NCBI GenBank assembly: GCA_035633755.1 | Contig: DASQEH010000013.1 | Location: 24,277 to 88,276 of the forward strand | Reading direction: 5' to 3' | Origin: DASQEH01 sp035633755 | GTDB taxonomy: Bacteria > Actinomycetota > Actinomycetes > Propionibacteriales > Nocardioidaceae | DNA length: 64,000 bases | Shown: positions 31,186-39,517 of the stretch, one piece after another | Layout: the number at the start of each line of letters is the position of its first letter | How positions within the stretch are numbered: position 1 is the stretch's first letter | The notes under the pieces: model-generated | Told to the model about the DNA's origin: nothing | Seen by the model: only the letters and a program-made list of their open reading frames with translations | The model's database searches: none | Translations under genes and position numbers: made by a program

Positions 31186-32349
31186 TCACATCCTCCACTG
31201 CAGCGGTGCGTCCGGGTCCATGAGGGCGGGGCGGTCCAGCCGGAACGGCTCGATGTCGAAGGACGTGTCGCCGGTGGAGGCGAGCTCGGCCAGCATCCTG
31301 CCGAGCGTGGGTGCGAACTTGAAGCCATGAGCGGCTCCCATGCCGACGAGGACCGCCTCGTGACCTGGCACGGGCCCGAGCACGAAGTCACGGTCCGGCG
31401 TGAGGGTGTACAGGCACGTCAGCGACCGGACCGGCGAGCCTGAGCCGGGCAACGTCCGTGCCATGAAGGCAGCGAGCTCGTCGACCCGTGCGGGGTCGGG
31501 GTCGAACGAGCGGCCGTCACCGGTCACGACAGCGCCGCCGCAGTCCTGGGCGGCCTTGACCGTCGCCTCCCCGTAGCTCGGGAACCCGTAGTAGCAGGGC
31601 TCGTCCATCCAGATCCACAGGGGTAGCCGCCCCGGCTGGAACGGCTCGGCGTCGGCAGGCGAGAAGTACGTCACCTGCTCGAGCGTGACGGTGAGCGGGA
31701 CAGCCCAGTCCAGCCCGGCGAGCACGTCATTGGTCCAGGCATCCGCGCAGACGACCAGGCGGCGGCACAGGTACGTCTCGTCGGCGGTGCTGACCTCGAC
31801 TCCGTCCGCGCCGTGGTCCCGGACGGAGATCACCGGAGACTCGTCACGCAGGTCGGCGCCGTAGCGACGCGCCATGCTCTGCATCGTCGCGGTCCCGCGG
31901 CCGGCCGGAACGATGGACCCGCGAGCCTGGTACAGGGCGGTGGTGTCGTCGGGCACGACGAACTGTGGCCATCGATCGGCCACCTCAGCCGGTCCGAGGA
32001 CCTCGAACTCGACGCCGCGGGCCGCCATCGAGTCGATGTAGTCGCTGGACGAGGTCGCGGCGCCGGGCGGAAACAGGTCGAGCCCACCGACTGTCGTCAC
32101 GAGCGTGGTGCCGCTGTCGGACTCCAGCGCCCCCCAGTCGTCGTAGGCGTCGAACGTCAGGCTGACGTAGTGGGGGGTGTGATAGCTGTGCCGCAGTATT
32201 CGCGACGTGTCATGGGAGGCGCCGCGCACGTGGCCGAGCGCGAAGCGCTCGAGCCCGAGGACGCTGTGACCCTGCTTGGCCAGGTTGTATGCCGTCGCGC
32301 TGCCGAGCGCACCCAGCCCCACTACGACGTACTCGACGGACGTGCTCAT
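31186..32349 (-). CDS. Sarcosine / N-methyl amino acid oxidase-like flavoenzyme
   Basis: A 387-residue FAD oxidase of the MSOX/SolA family, which oxidises the N-methyl group of secondary or tertiary amino acids to release formaldehyde and H2O2. The FAD motif is VVVGLGALGSATAYNLAKQG near the N terminus. Cys312 in LTCLYTLTPDRDF matches the position and context of the cysteine that links FAD covalently in monomeric sarcosine oxidase (Cys315). GMGAAHGFKFAPTLGR is the conserved C-terminal FAD region. Its ATG overlaps the stop of the upstream Rieske gene. Substrate (sarcosine, N-methylproline, N-methyltryptophan or other) is open. Confidence 0.88.
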   Translation of the reverse strand: MSTSVEYVVVGLGALGSATAYNLAKQGHSVLGLERFALGHVRGASHDTSRILRHSYHTPHYVSLTFDAYDDWGALESDSGTTLVTTVGGLDLFPPGAATSSSDYIDSMAARGVEFEVLGPAEVADRWPQFVVPDDTTALYQARGSIVPAGRGTATMQSMARRYGADLRDESPVISVRDHGADGVEVSTADETYLCRRLVVCADAWTNDVLAGLDWAVPLTVTLEQVTYFSPADAEPFQPGRLPLWIWMDEPCYYGFPSYGEATVKAAQDCGGAVVTGDGRSFDPDPARVDELAAFMARTLPGSGSPVRSLTCLYTLTPDRDFVLGPVPGHEAVLVGMGAAHGFKFAPTLGRMLAELASTGDTSFDIEPFRLDRPALMDPDAPLQWRM

Positions 32350-33470
32350 CGGTTCTCCCCAGCCTGCAATCGGGGCAGGAGCCAGCGCCGGATGTCGGCG
32401 GCCAGGTCCTCCATCGGGGCGAACCAGCCCTGCTGGTAGGCGCGCGAGCTCATCCCCCGCTGCACCGACTCGCACACCGCCCAGTCCTGGCGGTTGACGA
32501 GGTCCCACAGGTCGCCGGCGTCGTCGGGGTTGAAGTCGGGTGAGGCCACCTCCGCCGGGTCGAACAGCAGCTCACACACCACACGCGTCCTGTCGACGGC
32601 TTGCGGCCACAAGGTGAAGGCCGCGACATGCTCCGCGGAACAGGACAGCCACAGGTTCGGATGCAGGAGCGCGCCCTTGTGCCGGCTCCGCTCGGCGTCG
32701 TCAAGGCTGGCGAAGGGCTGCCGGTTGCTCGTCCCCGACATGGTGAACGTCCAGGCGCCTGCCCGGTGGGGGACACCGGCGTCCCAGTCGATGTCGGTCC
32801 CTCCCCCGCCGAATGCCGGCACCAGCCTGGTGAGCTCCGGATGCACCGGTCCGCAGTGGTAGCACTCGTTGTAGTTCTCGGACAGCACCTTGTAGTTCGC
32901 CGCCACGTCGTAGACGAAGCGGCGACCGACCGCCAGCTCTGCCAGCGGGTAGTGCTTCACGCCGGCCACGGACTCGGCGATCTCGTCGTTGAGGGCGGCC
33001 GCGCTACTCGGGGTGAGGTGCACGAAGCAGAACCCACCCCAGGAAGCCACGGCCACAGGCACCAGGCCGTACTGCGTCTTGTCGAAGTCGCTCACGTCGG
33101 CCGTGTGCGGCGCCTTGATGAGCGCGCCGGTGAGATCGTACGTCCAGGAGTGGTAGGGGCAGCGCAGCGCACCGACGGCACAAGGAGCTGGCAGGCTCCC
33201 GTCGGGAGGTACCGGCACGACCTGCGAGCCGCGATGGCGGCACACGTTGTACGCACCGTGCAGTGCGCCGGCGGAATCGGAGGTGAGCAGCACGGACTCG
33301 CCCGCGACGTCGACGACGGCGAGCCGTCGCGGCCGGTCGAGGACGAGCGCGTCGATGCGCCCGACGCAGAACCACGACGCGTACAGGACCGAGTCCCGCT
33401 CATGCACCCAGTGGTCGGGATCGACGTACATCGACTTGGGCAGGGCGGGCTGGAGGACATTCTGGCTCAT
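32346..33470 (-). CDS. Rieske non-heme iron monooxygenase, alpha subunit (copy 2)
   Basis: A 374-residue oxygenase related to copy 1. The Rieske motif is CRHRGSQVV...CPYHSWTYD and the iron-site segment is LSENYNECYHCGPVHPEL, very close to the glycine-betaine/stachydrine demethylase pattern. It is translationally coupled to the flavin oxidase gene, suggesting two consecutive N-demethylations: Rieske enzyme first, oxidase second. The ATG at 33470 lies 26 bp after the inverted repeat. Sequence differences from copy 1 throughout suggest a different substrate or step rather than a recent duplication. Confidence 0.9.
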   Translation of the reverse strand: MSQNVLQPALPKSMYVDPDHWVHERDSVLYASWFCVGRIDALVLDRPRRLAVVDVAGESVLLTSDSAGALHGAYNVCRHRGSQVVPVPPDGSLPAPCAVGALRCPYHSWTYDLTGALIKAPHTADVSDFDKTQYGLVPVAVASWGGFCFVHLTPSSAAALNDEIAESVAGVKHYPLAELAVGRRFVYDVAANYKVLSENYNECYHCGPVHPELTRLVPAFGGGGTDIDWDAGVPHRAGAWTFTMSGTSNRQPFASLDDAERSRHKGALLHPNLWLSCSAEHVAAFTLWPQAVDRTRVVCELLFDPAEVASPDFNPDDAGDLWDLVNRQDWAVCESVQRGMSSRAYQQGWFAPMEDLAADIRRWLLPRLQAGENR

Positions 33471-33495
33471 CGGCAACCGCCTCTCGACCTCGGCT

Positions 33496-33515
33496 TACTG
33501 ACTCATCAGTCAGTA
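33496..33515. promoter_or_regulatory. Likely TetR-type operator
   Basis: TACTGACT-CATC-AGTCAGTA is a perfect 8-bp inverted repeat with a 4-nt spacer. It lies between the peptide-ABC operon end and the start of Rieske copy 2. Size and symmetry fit a TetR-family dimer site, the obvious binder being the regulator at 30558-31157. A GACT-rich half-site pattern recurs at 39769-39789. Confidence 0.7.
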
Positions 33516-33519
33516 CAGA

Positions 33520-34563
33520 CTACTCGGCCAGCCAGCAGGCCGCACGGTGTCCGCCCGTTGCCGGCAGCACGTTGAGGGGAGAGCCCACGCAGTCGTCGGC
33601 GATGCCGTGAGCGGCAGCGGTGCCGTCGGCCAGCGCCGGGCAGCGGGGATGGAATCGGCAACCCGTCGGGATTCTCGATGGGTCCGGGGTCTCCCCCCGG
33701 AGGACGACCGGCTCGATCTGGTCGATCTCGGGAACCACGGACAGCAGTGCCCGCGTGTAGGGATGCCGTGGCGACTGCAGGACCTCTTCGGTCGTGCCGA
33801 CCTCGACGATCCGACCGAGGTACATCACTGCGATCCGATCAGCGATGTTCCATGCGAGCCCGAGGTCGTGGGTGACCACCAGGACGGATAGCCCCAGGTC
33901 GTCGCGAAGCTTGAGCAGCAGCGCGAGGATCTCGCCCCGGATCGACGCGTCGAGGCTGGACACCGGCTCGTCGGCGATGATGACCTTCGGCTCGAGGGCG
34001 AGAGCGCCGGCGATGACCACCCGCTGTCGCTGACCACCGGAGAGCTCGTGCGGGTAGGTGAGGAAGAAGCGCTCCGGTGGCCGCAGCCCCGCCTGACTGA
34101 GCGCCCGAGCGACGCGGCCCGGCTCGTCGTCCATGCGGTGCACCCGCGGCCCTTCTGCCACCGCCTCGTACACGGTATGGCGCGGGTTCAGAGCTCCCGT
34201 AGGGTCCTGCAGCACCAGCTGCACCTCGCCGCGGTAGGCCTTCAACGCGCGACGGCGGTAGTCGAGCGCCTTGCCGAGGTAGCGCACCTCGCCGGACTCG
34301 GGGCGTTGCAGGCCGAGGATGGTCCGGGCCAGCGTCGTCTTGCCGCAACCGGACTCGCCGACCAGAGCCACGATCTCACCGCGGTTCACCGACAGGTTCA
34401 CCCCGTCGACGGCCTTGGCGACTCCGCCGCGCCGGCCACGAAAGCTGACTCTGAGGTCCGCGATGTCGAGGACCGGCGCCTCGGCGGGCGACCCGGCCCT
34501 GTTGTCCAGAGCCTGGACACCCGTCACCTCACCGGTCGCTGGGACGTGGCTGGCGGGGCTCAT
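33520..34563 (-). CDS. Peptide ABC transporter ATP-binding protein (DppF/OppF type)
   Basis: A 347-residue ABC ATPase. Walker A is GESGCGKTT, the signature is LSGGQRQR, Walker B is VIIADEPVSSLD and the H-loop is VVTHDL. The C-terminal oligopeptide-transporter extension has the cysteine-rich segment GCRFHPRCP. It is the last gene of the five-gene importer operon and overlaps the preceding ATPase gene by 4 bp. Confidence 0.93.
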   Translation of the reverse strand: MSPASHVPATGEVTGVQALDNRAGSPAEAPVLDIADLRVSFRGRRGGVAKAVDGVNLSVNRGEIVALVGESGCGKTTLARTILGLQRPESGEVRYLGKALDYRRRALKAYRGEVQLVLQDPTGALNPRHTVYEAVAEGPRVHRMDDEPGRVARALSQAGLRPPERFFLTYPHELSGGQRQRVVIAGALALEPKVIIADEPVSSLDASIRGEILALLLKLRDDLGLSVLVVTHDLGLAWNIADRIAVMYLGRIVEVGTTEEVLQSPRHPYTRALLSVVPEIDQIEPVVLRGETPDPSRIPTGCRFHPRCPALADGTAAAHGIADDCVGSPLNVLPATGGHRAACWLAE

Positions 34564-35537
34564 TCGACGGCCGCCGGCTGACCGACGAGCACACAGGCGG
34601 CCTCACGCTGCGGGCCGGCGTGGCGCAGCTTCACGTCCACGGTCGGGCACACCGGCAAGGCGTCGGGACACCGCGGGTGGAACGGACAGCCGCTCGGCAG
34701 GTCCGCGGGATACGGTGGATCACCCGGCAGCCCCGAGGGTGCGTACCTCGACGCGCGGTCACCGATGGTAGGGAAGGCCGCGGACAGAGCCCGCGTGTAC
34801 GGGTGCTTCGGACTGTCGAAGACGTCACGCGCCGGCCCCTCCTCGATGATGCGCCCGGCGTACATCACGGCGACCCGGTCGCACGTGCTGCCGAGCACCG
34901 ACAGGTCGTGGCTGATGAAGAGCACCGCCATCTGCAGCTCACGGGCCACCGCAGACATCAGGTCGAGGATCTGCGCCTGCACCATCACGTCGAGTGCAGT
35001 CGTGGGCTCATCGGCGACCAGCACCTCGGGGTCGCACGACAGCGCCAGCGCGATCATCACCCGCTGCTTCTGCCCGCCCGACAGCTGGTGCGGGTAGGCG
35101 TCCACGTAGGACGTCGGCAGGCCGACGTGGTCCAGCAGCTGTCGCACCTTGGCCGATGCGCTCTTGGGCGTGGCGGTCGGGTCATGCAGAAGGATCGGCT
35201 CGGTGAGCTGCTTGCCGATGCGCTGGATCGGGTTGAGAGAGTGCAACGCGCCTTGGAACACCACGGCCGCCTCGCTCCACCGGGCGGCTCGCAGTCGCCC
35301 CCACCGCATGGTGAGCACGTCCTCACCGTTGAGCAGGACCTCGCCGGAGACCCGCGCCGACTTCGGGTAGAGGCGAAGGACGGTGGAGGCCAGCGTCGAC
35401 TTGCCGCAGCCGGACTCCCCCGCGACCCCGAGCACCTCACCAGCCTGGACCGCCAGGTTGACCCCACGGACGGCAGGAACATCGCCTGCGGCGGTCGAGT
35501 ACGTCAGATGGACGTCGCGCATCTCCAGCAACGCCAT
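34560..35537 (-). CDS. Peptide ABC transporter ATP-binding protein (DppD/OppD type)
   Basis: A 325-residue ABC ATPase paired with the DppF-like protein. Walker A is GESGCGKST, the signature is LSGGQKQR, Walker B is VLVADEPTTALD, and the C-terminal oligopeptide-type extension includes GCPFHPRCPDALPVC. It starts 1 bp after the permease stop codon and is coupled to the next gene by ATGA. Confidence 0.93.
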   Translation of the reverse strand: MALLEMRDVHLTYSTAAGDVPAVRGVNLAVQAGEVLGVAGESGCGKSTLASTVLRLYPKSARVSGEVLLNGEDVLTMRWGRLRAARWSEAAVVFQGALHSLNPIQRIGKQLTEPILLHDPTATPKSASAKVRQLLDHVGLPTSYVDAYPHQLSGGQKQRVMIALALSCDPEVLVADEPTTALDVMVQAQILDLMSAVARELQMAVLFISHDLSVLGSTCDRVAVMYAGRIIEEGPARDVFDSPKHPYTRALSAAFPTIGDRASRYAPSGLPGDPPYPADLPSGCPFHPRCPDALPVCPTVDVKLRHAGPQREAACVLVGQPAAVE

Positions 35538-35538
35538 G

Positions 35539-36477
35539 TCACTGCCTCCCGAGGCGGGGGTTGAGGACGACTTCGAGGGTTCTCCCGATCAGTGTGAATG
35601 CCAGCACGACGATGATCACGCAGATGCCCGGAGGCAGCAGGTACCACCAGGCGCCTGTCGACGCTGCACCGGCGTCGGTCGCCTTGTCGAGCATGGTGCC
35701 CCAGGAGTCCAGGTAGGGATCGCCGAGGCCCAGGAAGGCCAACGTCGTCTCGGACAAGATGACGATCGCCACCGTCAGAGTGGTGTTGGCGAGCACCAGC
35801 GGCATCACGTTCGGGAGCACGTGCCGGGTCATCTGCTGCCAGTCGCTGTCTCCGAGGACCTTGGCGCGCTCCAGGTACGGGCGCCCCTCGACGCTGAGGG
35901 TCTGCGCTCGCACCAGCCGGGCGGTGCCCGGCCACGAGGTCATGCCCAGCACGAGGACGATGACCCAAAGTCCGCGTTGGCCGAGGACCGCGGCCAGCAC
36001 CACCACCAGGGGAATGAACGGGATCACCAAGAACCAGTCGGTGATCCGCTGGAGCAGGCTGCCGAAGAAGCCGCGGAAGTGGCCGCTGCCGATGCCGATC
36101 AGCGTCCCGAGGACCATGGAGATGAGTGAGGCGGCCAACCCCACCACGAGCGACGTGCGAGCGCCCCAGACGAGCACCGCCAGGATGGAGCGACCGTTCT
36201 CGTCCGTCCCCAGCCAGAACGTGCTGCTCGGCGGCTCGAGCGCCTCGTTGCCGAGCGTCTCGGTGATGTCGAGCATGTCGCGCGGGAAGAGCACCGGCGC
36301 CAGCAGGGCCAAGGCGACGAACACCGCCAGGATCGCGACCCCGGCGACGCCGGAACGCCGGCGCAGGAATGCCTGCATGAAACGTCGCAGTGAGGCAGCT
36401 CTACGGGCCCGCGTGATGGCCCGCGCCGACGTCACGGGGGGGCTCGTGGACTCCTGGTGGCCGGCGCTTGTGCTCAT
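35539..36477 (-). CDS. Peptide ABC transporter permease (DppC type)
   Basis: A 312-residue inner-membrane permease with about six helices and an N-terminal cytoplasmic segment. The extracellular HWLGTDENGRSILAVL-like region appears as FWLGTDENGRSILAVLVWGARTS, typical of DppC/OppC. The EAA loop for ATPase contact is YLERAKVLGDSDWQQMTRHVLPN. Its start overlaps the stop of the partner permease gene. Confidence 0.92.
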   Translation of the reverse strand: MSTSAGHQESTSPPVTSARAITRARRAASLRRFMQAFLRRRSGVAGVAILAVFVALALLAPVLFPRDMLDITETLGNEALEPPSSTFWLGTDENGRSILAVLVWGARTSLVVGLAASLISMVLGTLIGIGSGHFRGFFGSLLQRITDWFLVIPFIPLVVVLAAVLGQRGLWVIVLVLGMTSWPGTARLVRAQTLSVEGRPYLERAKVLGDSDWQQMTRHVLPNVMPLVLANTTLTVAIVILSETTLAFLGLGDPYLDSWGTMLDKATDAGAASTGAWWYLLPPGICVIIVVLAFTLIGRTLEVVLNPRLGRQ

Positions 36478-37526
36478 GTCCGGATCCTCGGGTCCATCAT
36501 GGCGATCACCACGTCAGCGATGATGTTGGAGACGATCACGGACAATGTGAAGACCAGGAACAGCGCCTGCATCAGGACGTAGTCCTGCTCGCTGACAGCC
36601 TCAAAGGTGAGCAGGCCGAGCCCCGGGTACGAGAAGACGGTCTCGATCGTGATGGCTCCGCCGATGATGAACCCGATGTTGAGGAAGATCAACGTGATCG
36701 TCGGTAGCGACGCGTTGGGAACGGCATGGTGGCGACGGACGGCGCGGTCCATCAGGCCCTTGGCGCGCGCTGTCATCAAGTAGTCCTGACCGAGCTCGTC
36801 GACGATGGACGCCCGCATGATGAGCGAGTACTCCGCCAGGTACACCGCGGCCAGCGCAGAGGCTGGCAGGACGGTGTGCTCCGCGATGCTGCGCACTCCG
36901 TCGAGGGACAGCACCTCGACTCCGGAGTCGATGACTCCGCCGCTCGGGAACAGGCTTGGGAACGGCCCGATCCCGCTCGAGAAGGTCATGATGAGGAGCA
37001 GACCGAGCCAGAACTCCGGGGTCGCATAGAACAGGAGCGTCACCCCGGTCGACACCTTGTCGAAGCGCCCGCCGCGGTCCCAGCCCGCCTTGATGCCGAT
37101 CCACAGTCCGATCACCACGGCAATCACTGTCGTCGCGCCAAGCAGGACCAGGGTGGGCCAGGCGCGTCCCGAGACCAGGTCCCAGACCGGCTCCCCCTTC
37201 CACGACGAGATGCCGTTGAGGGCCAGCGGGTCGCGCAGATAGGTCACGAACTGCTCGGCCAGCGGGGAGCTCAAGTCCTCGCGGATGCGCGCGAGGTCCT
37301 CTGAGCTGATGCTCTTCACTCCCCGGTAGCGTGCGGCGGGATCACCGGGCAGCATGCGGAACAGGAAGAAGTTGAAGAGCAGGACGAACACGACCGTCCC
37401 GGCTCCGGCGAGCAAGCGATATCCGATGAACCGCCCGAGCCCTCCGCCCCGCCGGGAGCCGGCGGGCGGAGAGCTCGCGTGGGGATCGGCGGTCGCGGCG
37501 GCCGCGGTCGATACCTCTACCGCCAC
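36474..37526 (-). CDS. Peptide ABC transporter permease (DppB type)
   Basis: A 350-residue permease. The FIGYRLLAGAGTVVFVLLFNFFLFRMLPGDPA start and the EAA-type loop QDYLMTARAKGLMDRAVRRHHAVPN are typical of DppB/OppB. About six transmembrane helices. The GTG start lies 3 bp after the stop of the binding-protein gene. Confidence 0.92.
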   Translation of the reverse strand: MAVEVSTAAAATADPHASSPPAGSRRGGGLGRFIGYRLLAGAGTVVFVLLFNFFLFRMLPGDPAARYRGVKSISSEDLARIREDLSSPLAEQFVTYLRDPLALNGISSWKGEPVWDLVSGRAWPTLVLLGATTVIAVVIGLWIGIKAGWDRGGRFDKVSTGVTLLFYATPEFWLGLLLIMTFSSGIGPFPSLFPSGGVIDSGVEVLSLDGVRSIAEHTVLPASALAAVYLAEYSLIMRASIVDELGQDYLMTARAKGLMDRAVRRHHAVPNASLPTITLIFLNIGFIIGGAITIETVFSYPGLGLLTFEAVSEQDYVLMQALFLVFTLSVIVSNIIADVVIAMMDPRIRT

Positions 37527-37529
37527 CGC

Positions 37530-39464
37530 CTACTCCACGTCGGCGCTGGTCCCACGCCGCCGTCGAGTCAGTAACCAGCCAGCAACCGCTCCTATCACAA
37601 CGACCGCTGCCAGGCCCCACACCACCGGTGCCATGCTGGAGCCGGAGTCGGACGACTCGGTAGACGCCGAGTCGGTCGACTCGGTGTTGGAGCCTGAGCC
37701 GGAAGTGGCGTCGGCCTCGGCGTCGACCCCCTCGCCGGGCGGCTGGATGTTCATGTACGAGTAGGTCCCGTACTGGAACAAGATCGCGCCGTCGGGGTCA
37801 GGCTGCGGGACGAAGCCGGTGTACCGATCGGACCGGTACGCCTGCAGGTAGTCGTAGTACTCCGTGACGATGTAGGCGTTGGCTTCGTAGGCCATCAGCT
37901 GCATCTCTTTGACGATCGCGGTGCGGGCGTCCCGGTCTGTCTCGGTGGCCTGCTGCTGGTACAGCTTGTCGTAGCGCTTGTTGCAGTAGAACGCGTCGTT
38001 GAGCCCGGCGTAGATGGTGCCGCCGTCCTCGTAGCTGAACTGCCCACACGTGAACGTCGACAGCTGGTAGTCCGGGTCGGGTTCGACGATCCATCCCCAC
38101 TCGTACATGTCGAAGGTCCCCTCACCGGCGATCTCGTACAGCCGGCTCTCCGAGACCGTCTCGACGTTGGCATCGATCCCGATGTCCTCGAGCCAGCCCT
38201 GGAGGAACTTGATCGTCGTCTGTGATGTCTCGGAGTTCGACCTGGCGTAGAGGTTGTAGACCAACGGGTCGGAGCCGTCCGGCATCGTCCGGATGTCGTC
38301 AGCCCCCCGGGTGTAGCCAGCGTCGTCAAGGATGCGGTTGGCCTCGTCGGGATCGTAGGTGACGGGGTCCTCGGGCTCGGCGTGCTCGGGGTAGATCGGC
38401 GGGATGATCGTGGTGCCCGGGCTTCCGCGCCCGTCGAGGGTGCGGTCCACCAGGGCCTCCTTGTCGACGGCATGGTGGATCGCGAGCCGTACCTGCGGGT
38501 CCTTCAACGACGGGTGCCCCGTGCCGATCTCTTCACCGTCGACGGTCTCGGCGCCCGCGTTGAACGTCAGGTAGTTGAAGCCGTAGTAGTCCGAGGAGCG
38601 CGCCGTGATGTTCTCGGCGTTCTCGAGGGAGTCGAACAGGTTGGCGTCCAGGTCGTCGGCGAAGTCGATCTCACCGTTCTTGAGCGCCTGAACCATGGCG
38701 TCACCGTTGCGGTACAGGCGGAACTCGACTCCACTGATGTGGGCCGGGCCGTCCCAGTAGTCGTCGTTGCGCTCGAACGTGTAGTACTGACCTTCGCGTG
38801 CCTCGGTCAAGATGAAGGGACCGCTGCCGACGCCGCCGGGTGGGCTGGAGTCCGGCTCGTTGGTGTACTGACGCAGCTCCTCGTCGCTGATCTTCGACCA
38901 GATGTGCTCGGGCAGGATCGGGACGGCAAGCCGCTCCATGATCGGGGTGGGCTTCTTCAGCGTCATCACCACGGTGGCGTCATCGGGAGCCTCGACGGTC
39001 TTGATCTGGCTCACGTAGCTTCCATAGTTCGTCTTCTCGAGCTTGCCGTCGAGGATCCGGTTGAACGTGTAGGCGACGTCGCCGGCCGTGAGCGGTTCGC
39101 CGTCGTGGAAGGTGACTCCCTGACGGATCTTGTAGGTCCACACGAGCCCGTCGTCAGACTGATCCCACGACTCGGCAAGGCGCGGCTCGATCGCCATGTC
39201 CTCGGCGCCGTAGCCGGTGAGGCTGTCGTACATCAACGCCCAGAGCTCGTAGGCGGCGGCCGTGATGCCCTTGAAGGGGTTCAGGTTGTCCACGTCCTGG
39301 AGTACTCCGACGGTGAAGACACCGTCGTCATCCCCGGCTGCCGACGAGGCGTTGGCCGTGGGTATCGAGGCACCTGCGACCAACGCCATCGAGACCAGAG
39401 CGACAGAGGCCGCGACCGCGGCGCACTTGCTCCGAAGCTGGGTGAACCTGCGCACGTTGCTCAT
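37530..39464 (-). CDS. Peptide ABC transporter substrate-binding protein with C-terminal membrane anchor
   Basis: A 644-residue family-5 solute-binding protein (DppA/OppA-like; core WTYKIRQGVTFHDGEPLTAGDVAYTFNRI). The N terminus is a signal peptide without a lipobox (SMALVAGASIPTANASS), so it is not a standard lipoprotein. Instead the C terminus has an acidic Ser/Thr linker (ESTDSASTESSDSGSS), one hydrophobic helix (VVWGLAAVVVIGAVAGWLL) and a basic tail TRRRRG, giving a single-span anchor. It captures peptides or peptide-like ligands for the permease encoded next. Divergent from the oligopeptidase gene with a short shared control region. Confidence 0.9.
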   Translation of the reverse strand: MSNVRRFTQLRSKCAAVAASVALVSMALVAGASIPTANASSAAGDDDGVFTVGVLQDVDNLNPFKGITAAAYELWALMYDSLTGYGAEDMAIEPRLAESWDQSDDGLVWTYKIRQGVTFHDGEPLTAGDVAYTFNRILDGKLEKTNYGSYVSQIKTVEAPDDATVVMTLKKPTPIMERLAVPILPEHIWSKISDEELRQYTNEPDSSPPGGVGSGPFILTEAREGQYYTFERNDDYWDGPAHISGVEFRLYRNGDAMVQALKNGEIDFADDLDANLFDSLENAENITARSSDYYGFNYLTFNAGAETVDGEEIGTGHPSLKDPQVRLAIHHAVDKEALVDRTLDGRGSPGTTIIPPIYPEHAEPEDPVTYDPDEANRILDDAGYTRGADDIRTMPDGSDPLVYNLYARSNSETSQTTIKFLQGWLEDIGIDANVETVSESRLYEIAGEGTFDMYEWGWIVEPDPDYQLSTFTCGQFSYEDGGTIYAGLNDAFYCNKRYDKLYQQQATETDRDARTAIVKEMQLMAYEANAYIVTEYYDYLQAYRSDRYTGFVPQPDPDGAILFQYGTYSYMNIQPPGEGVDAEADATSGSGSNTESTDSASTESSDSGSSMAPVVWGLAAVVVIGAVAGWLLTRRRRGTSADVE

Positions 39465-39517
39465 CGCTTCGTCTCACTTCTGCGGAGACAGGTGTCGCCG
39501 CCGGTATGTTGAGCGCC

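Noticed and set aside
33496..33515. Reading the inverted repeat as a terminator of the importer operon
   Set aside because: It is AT-richer than its surroundings, short-stemmed, lacks a T-tract and sits right before an oxygenase start, so an operator is the better reading; a double role cannot be excluded.
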